Below, piece by piece: positions 1-12,719 of a stretch of DNA of 64,000 nt. The notes under the pieces are model-generated. The model was given only the letters and a program-made list of their open reading frames with translations. It made no database searches and was not told the DNA's origin. The translations under genes were made by a program, and so were the position numbers. The first letter of the stretch is position 1. Each line of letters opens with the position of its first letter. This DNA comes from Channallabes apus (taxonomy: Eukaryota; Chordata; Actinopteri; Siluriformes; Clariidae), in the NCBI GenBank assembly GCA_030522415.1, contig CM060104.1:20723825-20787824 (forward strand). Reading direction: 5' to 3'.

Positions 1-56
1 TGTCTCTCTCTCCCTCTCTCTCTCTCTCTGTCTCTCTTCCTCTCCTTTGATTCAAA
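1..56. repeat. CT-rich low-complexity tract
   Basis: Pyrimidine-rich run dominated by TCTC repeats at the window edge. No gene signal. Confidence 0.8.
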
Positions 57-240
57 TTCTAATTTTATTTGTCACATACACAGTCATACACAGTATGATA
101 TGCAGTGAAATGCTTATACGACAGTCAGTGACCTTAAAAATAAAATAAATACGTAAGGAATAAATATCAATAAAAAGAAATACTAAAGAAAATAAATTTA
201 ACTAGTAAAATAGTTGTACAAATATACAATGTACAAATGA
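53..240 (-). repeat. Interspersed retroelement tail (non-LTR-like)
   Basis: The stretch reading attttatttgtcacatac followed by cagtgaaatgctta is a very common teleost interspersed sequence. I read it as the 3' tail of a non-LTR element on the minus strand. The family name is not certain from sequence alone, and no reading frame is visible. Confidence 0.5.
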
Positions 241-244
241 GGAC

Positions 245-299
245 ATAATAAAAATCTTACAAAATATAGGGGATATATAAATATTATTATTATTTTTTT

Positions 300-335
<36 letters not shown>

Positions 336-363
336 CCCCTATATTTTGTAAGATTTTTATTAT
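245..363. repeat. Inverted repeat with TA-rich loop
   Basis: A 29-base arm at 245-273 is exactly complementary to 335-363. The loop is an AT run containing a (TA)n tract at about 303-333. The arms include the motif cttacaaaatatagggga and its complement. It is either a small fold-back element or a palindrome grown around a microsatellite. Confidence 0.85.
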
Positions 364-453
364 GCACTCATATTTTTATATATATATATATATATATAGT
401 TATATATGTATATAAAACTTTACATGTGAATCTGGTTGTAAAACTTTTTTGAC

Positions 454-525
454 TTCCCAGACCGGGAATCGAACTCGAGTTGCTGCGCTGAGAGCGCCGT
501 ATCCTAACCACTAGACCACGGAGGA
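454..525 (-). pseudogene. tRNA-Glu-like sequence (anticodon CTC), degenerate
   Basis: Read on the minus strand, 72 bases align with eukaryotic tRNA-Glu: the D-arm region gtctagtggttagga, an anticodon arm with CTC in the loop, and the T loop in gttcgattcccgg. The acceptor stem has several mismatched pairs and the T stem has one. I therefore call it a pseudogene or SINE-like relic, though a weakly folding gene is possible. Confidence 0.6.
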
Positions 526-924
526 TTAATGGCTGCCACTTGGAAATGCCGGCTATTCAACCCGTGACCTTATACACGCGAAGCATTGTTTTTTTCGGGA
601 TCTCACCAGGACATTTACAATGGTTCATTTGTAGTAACATATGTCTATAGCACAGGCGTTTAGTCAAACATATTTATACCGATCTTTTGCTGTTAATAAA
701 CAGAGACCTTTCTGACAGACAACGCGTGTGTGTTTGTGTGTGTGTGTCTCTGACTGTCATATAGATGCCGGGAATAGGACATCATACAGGCGAAGCATTG
801 TGTGTGTGTGTGTGTGTGTGAGTCTCTCCTTATGTCAGAAAAGCTTACCGAAGCATAGGGCACTCGCCTCGTTACTAAACGAACTTTTAGAAAAACTTTA
901 TAAATATGTAGTGCAAAAAGCATG

Positions 925-996
925 TGCCTTGAGGGGGAATCGAACCCGGCGCTACCGCGTTAGAGCACGGTATCCTAGCCACTAGACCATGAAGGA
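925..996 (-). pseudogene. tRNA-Glu-like sequence, second unit of array
   Basis: It has the same placement in the tandem unit as the 454-525 copy. Box A-like gtctagtggctagga and box B-like gggttcgattcc are kept. The T stem and acceptor stem do not pair well and the anticodon loop has drifted. It is probably not a functional tRNA. Confidence 0.5.
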
Positions 997-1404
997 TTAA
1001 CGGTTACCCCCATGGAAATGCAGGCTATTCAACCCGCGACCTTATACACGCGAAGCATTGTTTTTTTTCGGGATCTCACCAGGACATTTACAATGGTTAA
1101 TTTGTAGTAACATATGTCTATAGCACAGGCGTTTAGTCAAACATATTTATACCGATCTTTTGCTGTTAATAAACAGAGACCTTTCTGACAAACAACGTGT
1201 GTGTGTGTGTCTGTGTGTGTGAATGAGGCATATAGATGCCGGGAATAGGACAACATACACGCGAAGCATTGTGTGTGTGTGTGTGTGTGTGTGTTTGACT
1301 GAGTCTCTCCTTATGTCAGAAAAGCTTATCGAAGCATAGCGCACTCGCCTCGTTACTAAACGAACTTTAGAAAAACATTATAAATATGTAGTGCAAAAAA
1401 AGCA

Positions 1405-1476
1405 TGTACCTTAAGCAGGAATCGAACCTGGATCTCCCACATGAAAGCACCGAATCCTAACCACTAGACCACCACA
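1405..1476 (-). pseudogene. tRNA-Glu-like sequence (TTC-type loop), third unit of array
   Basis: gtctagtggttaggattcgg and aggttcgattcctg are well kept, and the anticodon loop reads TTC, the other Glu anticodon. Acceptor pairing is poor. It differs from its neighbours in stem bases and anticodon, so the units have diverged separately. Confidence 0.5.
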
Positions 1477-1738
1477 CTACCTTTTTTCACTTGGGGCGGG
1501 TCTTTGCTAAAACACCAGTGTCAATCAACTGTAGTAGGAGCGGCCTCTGTCGGTGTGACTTCACACCGACAGGCTTTTGAAAACGGGCTGATTTCAGAAG
1601 GGGCATCTTATATTATTAAATTAAAAGAAAATCGCTGGGCGGCTCTTTATCACTGTAGAGTAGTTGTGTACACACTCTCCTAACACACAATGCAGTCCAA
1701 ACAGCTTGAAAAAGTCCATGTAGCACCGTAGGTGCCCT

Positions 1739-2868
1739 TTAAAACAATAAAAGGCTTGAACTATTTCAGTTTGTGAGGGTTGCCCACTAGAGGGCAGTGT
1801 TTTTAGTTTGTAGTTTTTGTTCCTAGACTCAGTTTCCCAGAAGCCTCCTCGGTCAGGTGCCGTGGATGCTCACCTGAACTGAAGAGGGTCGTTAGCACTG
1901 TTATAAATACCTGTTTGTTCTGGGAAACTGGGTCGAGCATTAATTTCTGTTCTGTGGGTTTTGTTTTCTTCTGGTTTTAGTTTAACAGTATGGTTGGCCT
2001 TTTGGTTTCAGGAGCACTTTAAGTTAAGTTTGTATTTGCTTTGATTTAATTTATGTCTCTTTGTCTCTGTGTCTCCTAGCAGGATTAGCCTCTAGGAGAA
2101 TTAGCCTTTTGTGTTTACCCTTTTGTGTAAGTAACCCCCATTGCATGTTTAGCTAGTAGTCTGTTTAAATACTAATGAGGGTGATACTAATATGTTTAGA
2201 TCTTAGTCTGTCTAGTCTTTGAGCCTGTCTAGTCTCCTTGTCTGCTTAGCTCTTAGTCTGTTTAGGTACTAACATCTTTAGCCACTAACCTTTAGAGTTC
2301 TTAGTCTGTTTCATACCTAGTCTGCTGTGCACCTTGTCTGTTCATTCCCTTGGGTCTCAGGCTACTAGCCTGTTTAGCCATTAGTCTGATTAGCTATGAG
2401 CTAGCTTAGCAGCTAATGTGCAGAACAGGTGGTAGGCCTAGCCAAGCCTGTCTTGTTTGTTTATCCCTTGCATGCATAGTCCCTTGTGTTTAGTCCTCTA
2501 GGCTGTTTAGTATGTCTTGTCCAGTTTGTATCCCATGTCTGTATTGTGTATCAATGTATGTAATCCCTAGTCTTATGTCTAAGTGTTTGAGTTATGTTTC
2601 TTATGCTCCAAGTTTAAGCCAACTTCCTTAGTTCATGTTGTGTTCAGGTTTGCTTTTTGTTTGTTTATCATTATTAAAAGACTTTCTGTTTCACTGCATC
2701 CCCTCTGCATTTATGCCTCAACACCAAGCCCACAGTCCAACAACATAGCAGATCGTGACACAGTTGTGTGTAATGAATCTAAAATATATGAAGTCTAATG
2801 TTTATCAATACATTACAGAAAATAATGAACTTTATCACAATATGCTAATTTTTTGAGAAGGACCTGTA
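1739..2868 (-). mobile_element. Tc1/mariner-like terminal fragment interrupted by a solo LTR
   Basis: 1739-1771 joined to 2761-2868 matches, in reverse, the terminal part of the element at 39303-39612. The shared segment runs from aaaacaataaaaggcttgaa through the terminus ending gagaaggacctg and then TA. The element is truncated on its inner side at about 1739 and has no transposase frame. Confidence 0.8.
1772..2760 (+). mobile_element. Solo LTR (989 bp) with 5-bp target duplication
   Basis: The segment starts TGTGAGGG and ends CGTGACA, so it has the TG...CA ends of an LTR. The 5-base sequence CAGTT lies immediately before (1767-1771) and after (2761-2765) it. A TATA-like tataaatacc near 1901 and an attaaaag poly(A)-signal-like motif near 2674 suit plus-strand LTR organisation. 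No gag or pol is next to it, so it is a solo LTR left after recombination. Confidence 0.8.
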
Positions 2869-3129
2869 CTAATTATAAACTGTGATTTTTCCTTCAAATT
2901 TCAGTAATCTCTGACAGACTCCTACATTACATGGAAATTGCTGTTCGAAATGTGATAGAAAGACCTAATATTAGGAGGGAGCTTTTTTCCTAAGTGAGTA
3001 TTCACATCAGCTTCGAGCTTTACTTCCTTTATAATTTCAAATGTGTGAAAGCACATTTAACAGACCATATTTATAGAGGACACAACCAAAAATTTATTAT
3101 CATCTATACTGTTTAATCCTGTATACGGT

Positions 3130-3390
3130 GTCATGGGTAAATCCTGGAGCCTATCACAGGAAACTTATGGCACAAGGTGGGGTACACCCTGGACAGGGTG
3201 CCAATCCATTGCAGGGTACACACATTCATTTACACCTATGGGCAATTTGGGAATGCCAATTAGCTTAATGGGGAGAACATGCAAACTCCATGCACACAGA
3301 GGTTGGAATTGAACTTGGCTGGGAATTGAACCAGAACCCTGGAGGTGCAAGGCGACAGTGCTAACAACTAAGCCATCATGCCACCTTATT
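3130..3390 (-). mobile_element. Mermaid-like tRNA-derived SINE fragment
   Basis: Reversed, it carries the familiar fish SINE phrases: a tRNA-like head (agcactgtcgccttgcacc), the block gcatggagtttgcatgttct, and the tail around ggatsggcaccctgtccagg. It is older and more diverged than the copies at 43972 and 63301. Confidence 0.75.
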
Positions 3391-3662
3391 ATATTAATTT
3401 TACTAATTGTTGTCCCAGTTCTTAGGATAACTTCAAATTGAGACAGTTTCATATTACGTATGTATCAGTTATTTCTAAAAAGTTATAAAAATTAATTATA
3501 AATAATTAAGTTATATTTAGAATGCATTATAAAATGAGCTATGCTTTTGTCTTAAATCAGATGTGTTTAAAACAAACAAAAAAAAGGATATAAAAATACT
3601 GAAGATATTCTAAATTATGTTATTGTTTGTATTGCAACAACAGCATTTGTATTAAAAAGCTA

Positions 3663-5450
<1,788 letters not shown>

Positions 5451-5543
5451 TTTGGCTTTTATTTAGATTAATCAAGGACATTTACTGGATTACAGAAAGA
5501 CAGATCATGCATATCGGTGTCCATCTGTTTCCTGTAGAGCTTT

Positions 5544-6163
5544 TTATCGGTACTTCTCAGCGAGAGCCACGGCCACGGCAGCGAGGAACTTATCCATACA
5601 CACATGCACCTCAGCAGTAAAGTCATTGGGGAACATGAGAGCCAGAACAACGAGCAGGTTGTGGGACAGGATCTATAGGGAAAGAGGGAAACAGTGATAT
5701 AAATTAAGGATTGGGTGGGACGAAATATTTATACAAAGCGAATAAAGCAATAGTGTAGGACTACCTTGAAGTTGGCTGGGTCAACACGCAGCTGGAAAGC
5801 GTGCAGCTCACTAAGTTTAACCAGGCCGGCGGCCAGGTCATCGATGTGCTTGACAGCTTCTTCCACGCCAGACATAATAACCTTGCCGTGCTTCTTCACT
5901 TGGGCAGAGCCATGGCTGAGGTCATTCCAGTGGCTAAAGTAGCTCTTGGTCTGCGGGTAAACAGTCAGCATCCTGCATAGTGAAATAGAAAAGAATGAGT
6001 CCAGAATAGTTAAACAATTAAATTGATGTGGATGGCAAAATTAGAAGAAGATGTACTCCGGTACTTACCTGTACAGAGATTCAGCACCGATTTCTCCAGC
6101 CTTAGGGGCAATCTTGTCCCAGAAGGCTTTGACTGTGCTTTTGTCTTTGGCAGAGAGACTCAT
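5544..6163 (-). CDS. Haemoglobin subunit alpha (three exons, 143 aa)
   Basis: Complete alpha-globin gene. It binds haem and O2 as part of the erythrocyte tetramer. Coding exons on the minus strand are 6163-6069 (95 nt), 5972-5765 (208 nt) and 5672-5544 (129 nt), which is 144 codons with the stop. Junctions are canonical: CTGTACAG/gtaagt, gcag/GATGCTG, AACTTCAAG/gtag and tatag/ATCCTG. The protein starts [10 protein letters not shown], continues [12 protein letters not shown] in exon 2 and ends AEKYR. The distal His is in VKKHGKV and the proximal His in LSELHAF. Introns are ~100 nt, normal for fish. A poly(A) signal (minus) lies at 5463-5458, about 80 nt past the stop. It faces away from the beta gene at 15823. 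Ends such as ILSHN and NDFTAEVHV could fit an embryonic or larval type, but I cannot assign the stage. Confidence 0.96.
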
Positions 6164-6219
6164 GGTGTCAGAGAGGTTTGGAAGAAGACTTCTGTAAAAC
6201 CCTCAAAAAACAAGCATGC

Positions 6220-6226
6220 TTTTATA
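6220..6226 (-). promoter_or_regulatory. TATA box of the alpha-globin gene
   Basis: TATAAAA on the minus strand, about 57-63 bases upstream of the ATG. This spacing is normal for globin promoters with a short 5' UTR. Confidence 0.8.
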
Positions 6227-6243
6227 CAAAGAGCCAAAACTGG

Positions 6244-6250
6244 CACGCCC
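6244..6250 (-). promoter_or_regulatory. CACC/KLF1-like box in alpha-globin promoter
   Basis: CACGCCC (GGGCGTG on the coding strand) sits about 20 bases upstream of the TATA box. KLF1-type factors bind such boxes in globin promoters. The role here is inferred from motif and place only. Confidence 0.45.
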
Positions 6251-6328
6251 AGGACCCACCTCAGATACGTGACAAACTGGACTCATTTCGAGTACGACAG
6301 ATTAATCAGCGCTGCTGCTGCTTGTAAG

Positions 6329-6350
6329 AGATAACTTTCATATCTGATAA
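6329..6350. promoter_or_regulatory. GATA-motif cluster upstream of alpha-globin
   Basis: AGATAA (6329-6334), TATCT and TGATAA (6341-6350) form three GATA-type sites within ~22 bases, ~170-185 bases upstream of the alpha start codon. This suits erythroid GATA1 control. Binding is inferred. Confidence 0.5.
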
Positions 6351-6359
6351 TCTGCCCCT

Positions 6360-7080
6360 GTGGCAAGTGTGACATATGGTCGATTATATATATTTTTGTT
6401 GTTGTAAAACAATCAGCTCAGAAAAACAAATGACACAAAATTCATATGAAAATAAATTGCTAAATGTTTATGTGGCCTGTTTTTTCTTACATTATATATT
6501 ATATATTTGTATTAGGTTATATTTCCCTATTATCTAAATATGAAGAAGTCATAAAGCATTAATTATTTATTACTATAAATACAAGGTTAATGTTTTTAAA
6601 ATCACCATGAAAATATTAAATCTGCTCAGCTTGTTGGAACTTAAATCCGCACAGTAAAAATTGAAAATCAATGATTTGCTTTTATCAGTTTATACCAATA
6701 CATTTTCTTGGAAATTAAAGGGGTGGGATTTTGCAATGACTGCCAAGAACATATTAGTAGTCTGTGTTATGTATATCAGCAGATATCAGCAGAAGGTTTT
6801 TCAGGGGTGTGGTCTTTTAACAGAATCTTTCTCCTTTTTGTAATACCCAATGAATAAAATATATTTAAACAAAATGTGTTATATAATACATTTAGAATAA
6901 ATATTTAATTATCTTTCTTTCTAAATGGCTTGCTAAATATGTTGGTATATATGTATAAATACATACTGTATTTATGTATATTAAATTATTTTATAAATTA
7001 AAAATAATGACTTTACAAGGTTGACTGAATGTTATAATCATCCATATGACATAGAAGTAAAGATTTGTTTAGATTTGATC
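6360..7080. other. AT-rich intergenic DNA
   Basis: Nothing recognised: no coding frame with family resemblance and no clear repeat termini. Confidence 0.5.
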
Positions 7081-7084
7081 TGTG

Positions 7085-7405
7085 CACTCCCAATATTGAA
7101 GTGGGACTCCAAACACTGATCATGCAAGAATGGGCTGCCATCAGTTAGGATGTGGCCCACACATTGATTGGAGGAATTGCAGAGGTCTGGAAAAAGAAGG
7201 GTCAATACTGCAAATATTGATTGTTTCCATAAACCTACATGTTAGAAAAAAAGCCTTTGACACTGATGAAATGCAATGCTTGTAATTCTACTTCAGTACA
7301 CTATAGTAACATCTGACAAAAATATTTTAAAACACTGAAGCATAAAGCAGGAGACTTTGTGAAAATTAATATTTGTGTCATTCTCAAAACTCTTGGCCAT
7401 TTTGA
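7085..7405 (+). mobile_element. Tc1-like transposon 3' end (decayed)
   Basis: It matches, in reverse, the terminal part of the element at 63605-64000: caagaatgggctgccatcag, aattgcagaggtctgg and the distal tttgtgaaaattaatatttg. The C-terminal transposase codons are recognisable but interrupted by stops. Confidence 0.75.
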
Positions 7406-7559
7406 ACATTTTCCTTAAAAACATATTGCACTTAGTGCTAAATAAGTCACATAATAGGAATGGCTTAAGTCAGCCATTTCTCACTACAAATAAACACTTA
7501 TATTTATTGCATCTCCACATAACCTACACTGCCTGGGCAAAAAGGGTCATGTTCTGTCT

Positions 7560-8093
7560 GGTAAGTGATAATTCGGCTAATTCGAATTCAATTGATGTGG
7601 GTAAGCACATTGCTTTAGTGCCTAGTTTTCGCGAATCGGAAGTGGATATTTTAACGCTTTTGAAAATATCGCAACTTCTTTGAATTGGCCAAAAGAGGTA
7701 TGGTCATTGTTGTTGCAGTGTAAACTGACTGGTAAAGCTTTGGAGTTTATTCAACATTGTCTTTAGAAGACAGCCTTAAGTACGATGTGATTAAATTAGC
7801 GGTACTTAGAGCTTATGAACTAGTCCCAGAGGCCTATAGGCAGCAGTTTCGTGTTCGTAAAAAAAAACGCCGTTCAAACCTACAGGTTGAATTCGCCCGA
7901 GATAAGGCAAATCTTTTTGATAGATGGTGCGTTTCTAGTAAAGTAGAGGATTTTGCTTCACTGAGAGAACTCATACTACTCGAAGATTTTAAGCAGTGTC
8001 TTCCAGAAAGAATTGTTTTGTATTTAAATGAACAAAAGGTAGCAACGGTATCTCAGGCAGCAGTATTAGCAGACGAATTTGTGCTTACACATA
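7560..8093 (+). pseudogene. Ty3/gypsy-type gag, 5' part (disrupted)
   Basis: From about 7565 a frame reads a gag-like protein, with a frame break near 7680. The downstream frame from 7757 has KYDVIKLAVLRAYELVPEAY and LILLEDFKQCLP, typical of the SCAN-like capsid domain in vertebrate gypsy elements. The frame runs straight into the inserted Tc1 element at 8094. No 5' LTR is found; the upstream flank is unrelated Tc1 DNA. Confidence 0.75.
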
Positions 8094-8917
8094 AACTCAG
8101 CAAAAAAAAGAAACGCCCCTTTTTCAGGACTGTGTATTTCAACAATAATGCTGTAAAAATCCAAATAACTTTACAGATCTTCATTGTAAAGGGTTTAAAC
8201 AATGTTTTCCATGCATGTTTAATTAACCATAATCAATTAATTAACATCCACCTGTGTAATGGTCGTTAAGACCTTAACAGCTTACAGAAAGTAGGCATTT
8301 AAGGTCACAGTTCTAAAAACGCAGGACACTAAAGAGACTTGTCTACCGACTGTGAAAAACACCCAAAGAAAGGTGCCCAGGGTCCCTGCTCATCTGCGTG
8401 AACGTGCATTAGGCATGCTGCAGGGAGGCATGAGGACTGCTGCTGTGGCTAGGGCAATAAATCGCCATGTCCGCACTGTTAGACGCCAAAGACGGCGCTA
8501 CAGGGAGACAGGAAGGACAGCTGATCATCCTCGCAGTGGAAGACCACGTGTAACAACACCTGCACAGGATGGGTACATCCGAATATCACACCTGCGTGAC
8601 AGGTACAGGATGGCCACAACAACTGCCCGAGTCACACCAGGAACACACAATCCCTCCATCTCACAGCAAGAACTGACAAATCTGGTCCAGTCCATGAGGA
8701 GGAGATGCAGTACTTCAAGCAGCTGGTGGCCACACCAGATACTGACTGGTACTGACTGATTTTGAGCCTCCCTTCATTCAGGGACACATTGTGAAACATT
8801 TTTAGTTTATGTCTTATGGTGTTGACTCTTTTAGTGTTCATACAAATATTTACACATTAAGTTTACTGAAAGTAAAAACAGTTTAAAGTCAGAGGACGTT
8901 TCATTTTTTGCTGAGTA
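8094..8917 (+). mobile_element. Internally deleted Tc1-like element inserted in gag
   Basis: TIR-like ends: aactcagcaaaaaaaagaaac at the left and its inverse gttt...ttgctgagta at the right, flanked by TA at 8092-8093 and 8918-8919. It keeps the N-terminal transposase region (8352 on: paired HTH-like with LRERALGMLQGGM and VRRQRRRYRETG) up to about 8660. It then jumps directly to the terminal sequence (tcacagcaagaactg...). The whole catalytic DDE part is deleted, so it is non-autonomous. Confidence 0.85.
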
Positions 8918-8919
8918 TA

Positions 8920-9510
8920 GAAACGTTTTTCAGCCAGTAATTGTGGAGAAGAGTTAAATCACCAATAAAGATTCAGCAGTCTAAAGTGAGTGTTGAGAAG
9001 ACTAAAGAAACGTGGGAATGCTTTTACTGTCATAAGAAAGGACACGTTATTTCAGAGTGTTTCTCCTTAAAGCGCAAGCAGCAATCTCAAGTGAAAGAGG
9101 TTGGATTTGCAAATATTGTGAGTCAAAATGTGCATGTTGAACAGATAAGAGATAAAGTAGACAGCGTTTATTTTCCATTTCTTTTCAAAGGTTACGTGTC
9201 ACTATCAGGGAAGGAAGAAGATCAGGTAGAAGTGCAGGTGTTAAGGGACACTGGCGCAGCCCAGTCGTTTGTGTGTTCAGACGTTTTGTCTTTTTCAGAT
9301 CAGACATCAGTTGGGTCTAGTAGATTGGTCCAGGGCTTCAGCATGGAAATCATGAGGGTACCTGTTCACCGCATTCACCTGCAAACAGCCTTGGTGTCTG
9401 GTTTCGTGGAGGTAGGAATACGCCCAGTCTTACCGGTGAAAGGCGTATCCTTTATTTTAGCTAATGATCTGGCTGGAGGAAAGGTGGTACAGTACCTTCA
9501 CTTGAAGTGA
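8920..9510 (+). pseudogene. Ty3/gypsy gag zinc knuckle and protease
   Basis: Continues the gag frame after the Tc1 insertion. A CCHC knuckle is seen as CFYCHKKGHVISEC (about 9028-9063). An aspartic protease follows, with the active-site motif LRDTGA (about 9241-9258) and LADLAGG-like flap-end residues near 9465. A stop at 9508 ends the frame before reverse transcriptase. Confidence 0.8.
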
Positions 9511-9599
9511 CTGATACCTTGTCGACAGAGTATAGCACAGATGAATTGTCTCTGAGATATCCAATTGTTGTCTGCATGATTGACTAATTCTGAAACTTT

Positions 9600-10570
9600 A
9601 GCCAAGTTTCTTAGCACATCTCACTGCTGATCAGGAGGAGGAAGTGATTAAACTCCTTAGCAAGTTTTCTTCTATATTGGGTGACACTTACACATCCAAT
9701 CAAACAGCACCCTTATAGAGTTAACTCGGTTAAAAGAGCTGTAATGAAGAAAGAAGTTCAGTATCTGTTGGAGAAGGGTTTGGCCAGTTCTAGTGTTAGT
9801 CCATGGAGTTCACCATTTACATGCCTTTTAGTACAGAAGTCCGATGATACAGCACGCTTCTGTACTGATTACAGACGTGTCAATGCTGTAACGGTTCCTG
9901 ACCGTTACATCGGTTTCCCAATGCCAAGAATGGAGGATTGCGTGGACAGCGTAGGTTCTGCCAGATTTCATGAGTAAATTAGATTTACTCAAAGGATATT
10001 GGCAAGTTCCGTTAACTCACAGAGCCTCTGAAATTTCAGCTTTCGTGACACCAGACTATGTTCTACAATACAAAGTGATGGCGTTTGGCCTGCGAAATGC
10101 CGCAGCCACTTTTTAATCTAGTTCTTGTGGACATTCTAAATTGTAATGCTTACCTTGATGATGTAGTGATTTACTCAAAGAGTTGGTCTGAGCACATAAT
10201 GCTTTTAGAAACCGTTTTTAAGGGTTTACAGCAAGCTTCATTAACATGAATTTCCTGTGCTTAAAACCCGACGCAAGTTGCGTAGATTTTTGGGTATGGC
10301 CGATTATCAGTGTTTTTGTCGAAATTTTTCATCAGTCGCTACACCACTAACCACTTTACTTAATCCTTCAGAACCGTTTGTTTGGAATTCTGTATGTCAG
10401 ATTGCATTTGACAATATTAAATTGTTGTTGTGTAATGAGTCCGTCCTGGCTGTTCCAAATTTTTCAGTGGCGTTTAAATTGGAGGTGGACGCGAGTGATG
10501 TGGGAGCTGGTGCAGTACTCCTACAGGAGGGTAAGCATGGAATTGATCAGCCCAATCAAGAAGGGTAGGG
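9600..10570 (+). pseudogene. Ty3/gypsy reverse transcriptase and partial RNase H (frameshifted)
   Basis: Segments in successive frames: HPIKQHPYRV and SPWSSPF..LVQKSDD (9681-9975), then a SKLDLLKGYWQVPLT block, then YLDDVVIYSK (about 10147-10176) with the catalytic YLDD, then RRKLRRFLGMADYQ and LEVDASDVGAGAVL (10257-10530), the RNase H start. Stops and frameshifts separate them. The rest of RNase H and all of the integrase are missing. Confidence 0.8.
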
Positions 10571-10673
10571 ATAACTAGTGGCAGATGCGTTGTCAGGAAT
10601 CTAAGGAATAGCATCTATTGTTTTGGGTCGAAGCTATCGAACATGGGTATATGTTTGTTTTTAAGGATGGGGG

Positions 10674-11025
10674 TGTTACGTTTTGAATTGTTTTGGGAGG
10701 GTTTTTTTCCTGTTCTCTCTCTCCATCATCTCACAGGGCCTGTGGTTGGATCGCGGTGCTGTCAATCGTCAATCCTGCATAACACCTGAAGGACCAATCA
10801 GACGAAAAGGGAGTGTATAAAGACCCGGATGTGACGTAAGCTCGAGATGAGCGATTGCTTTTCATTTGTTTGCTCTCCCACGTTTGCTTATTTTGTGTCG
10901 GATTTGAATTACTGTGTGTTTGAGTTTTCTCTTATAAAACTTTGCTCTTGGCTGAACATTTTGATGTGCTTGTGTCGTGACTCGATTCTCGCTTTATCCA
11001 TTTAAGTCCTACTTCGACACTTATG
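10674..11025 (+). mobile_element. 3' LTR (at least its first part) of the gypsy element
   Basis: A polypurine-rich aaggatgggggtg precedes TGTTACG at 10674, the usual PPT/LTR junction. The region has gtgtataaagacccgg (TATA-like) near 10813. A GC-rich MITE follows near 11026. The LTR may resume to about 11990 (ttgttacaca), so its 3' edge is uncertain. Confidence 0.6.
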
Positions 11026-11583
11026 CCTCTTTTCCACTGCATAGTACGGCACAGCACGGTTCAGTACAGCTCACTTTGGTTCGGCTCAGTTCGGCTCGGT
11101 TTGTGCTTCCACTGCAGTTTAGTACCGCTTTAGAGTGGGCGGGATTATTCACGTGTCGTTTTAGTTGCGGCGCCTCTACTGCCGTGACATCATCGTAAAC
11201 GCGCCACAAACAAACACACAACAATGGAGCATATCGACGGAATGGTGTTCTTCATTCTCGGCATGTGGATGTTTTTAACAGCATGACGAAGGAGTTTGTT
11301 TCAAAAGAGGCTGATGGTAGCCAAAGAAAATTTTCGGTTAATACAAAAAGGTGCGTTCGATCCTTCTCTGGCTGTTCTAAATATAGCGGTTCTGTTGTGT
11401 CTCGTGTCGCAAGTTCAGTGACGCAGTAATGATGATATTCTCCGGCCAATCATTGGCCAGCGGAGTTTACACGTCACGTTTTGGTAACGGTGCGGCGTGC
11501 TTGGAACCTCGGCTGAGATGGTAGTAAAGAACCAGGTACCATGTACTGTTCCCAGTGGAAAACCCCCCAAAAGCGCCCATAGT
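11026..11583. mobile_element. GC-rich MITE-like element
   Basis: Left end cttttccactgcatagtac and right end gtactgttcccagtggaaaa form loose inverted repeats. The interior has repeated ggttcggctcagttcgg units and is GC-rich against an AT-rich background. No protein frame. Target duplication not resolved; superfamily unknown. Confidence 0.5.
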
Positions 11584-12094
11584 GGTGGGACTAGCTCAGC
11601 ATGTCACGTGACTTACATCTTACTTCACGCAGGGAAAAATTGTCTAGACACACTAGTTATCGAGCGGATGCCGACCTTTGTATTTATGTTTGTGAGTAGT
11701 TAGTGGTGTTTTTCGCTGAAGATGTTTTTTGTTTAGTTTAGCCTTGATTTGGGGGTTAGCGGATTTATGGTTTTTTTTCTTTTAGCACTGCACACCACAC
11801 TTTGGTTGTTTTTTTTTTGTATATAATTTGTAAATAGATTATAGTTGGGTTTTGAAGGTATTTCGGGTTGATTGTTCATATGGTTAGCATCATCTTTATT
11901 GAGAGCAACTGTATGTAAAAGTGAATAACAGAGAATTTCACTAAACCTAACTTTCTGCATCCGATTGTCTTTGTCTATTTTTTTTTTGTTACACACACCC
12001 ACATTCCCGAAGCAGAGAAAAGTAAATTAGTTTATTTATTTATTATTATTTATTTTTTTATTTATGATGTTACCTCCTGAAACCATAGATGCCA

Positions 12095-12560
12095 AAATTA
12101 GGGAGATGTAACACTAACTATTTATTGGGCCACCTTTTGCATTGATTATGGCACACATTTACTGTGGTATCTTTTTGATATGGTTATGCAATCCCGCAAC
12201 ATTGATTTACATCCAAAGTTAATTAAAGATCTTGTATTGATGATAGGAGACTCAGACCACTGTGTAAAGTCTTCTCCAGCAAATACCAAAGATATTGAAT
12301 GGGGTTATGATTTGAACTCTTTGGTAGCCAGTTTATGTGTGAAAATGACATCCCACGGTCCCTGAACCACTCTTTCACAATTAGAACCCAATGAACCTTG
12401 GCATTGCCATCTTAGAATGTCTGTGCCATCGCGAAGAAAAACATCCATTGATGGAAAAACCTGATTATTGAGTATGTTCAGGTAGTCAACTGACCCCATT
12501 TAAGACCCATAATGTTGCTGAACCTAGACCTGACAAACAGAAGGAACACCAGATACAGGC
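12095..12560 (-). pseudogene. Tc1-like transposase relic
   Basis: The minus-strand frame at 12499-12305 keeps landmarks of a DDE transposase (NNQVFPSMD, FLRDGTDI, NCERVV). The expected catalytic DDN segment is replaced and the downstream PQSPDLNPIE block is lost. The flanks are diverged transposon sequence. Confidence 0.6.
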
Positions 12561-12719
12561 TTGTACGGTTGGCCCTATAGTCACAATAGCTGCATCACTT
12601 CATCCACTTAATTTTGGAACAGGGAACATCAGGAGTCATCAGACCACATTACCTTTTGCCAAAGCTCCACAGTCCATATGATCTCTAGAAAATTCTATCC
12701 CTTACAGTAGGTGAACATG

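Larger units (their letters stand above)
430..1480. repeat. ~470-bp tandem array containing tRNA-like sequences
   Basis: The motif aatcgaac recurs at 467, 938 and 1420, giving periods of about 471 and 482 bases. Each unit has a tRNA-Glu-like segment on the minus strand, then the shared spacer acgcgaagcattg, a T run, cgggatctcaccagg and ttaataaacagagacc. Short TG microsatellites lie in the spacers near 729, 797, 1196 and 1271. The third unit diverges after about 1480. Confidence 0.85.
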
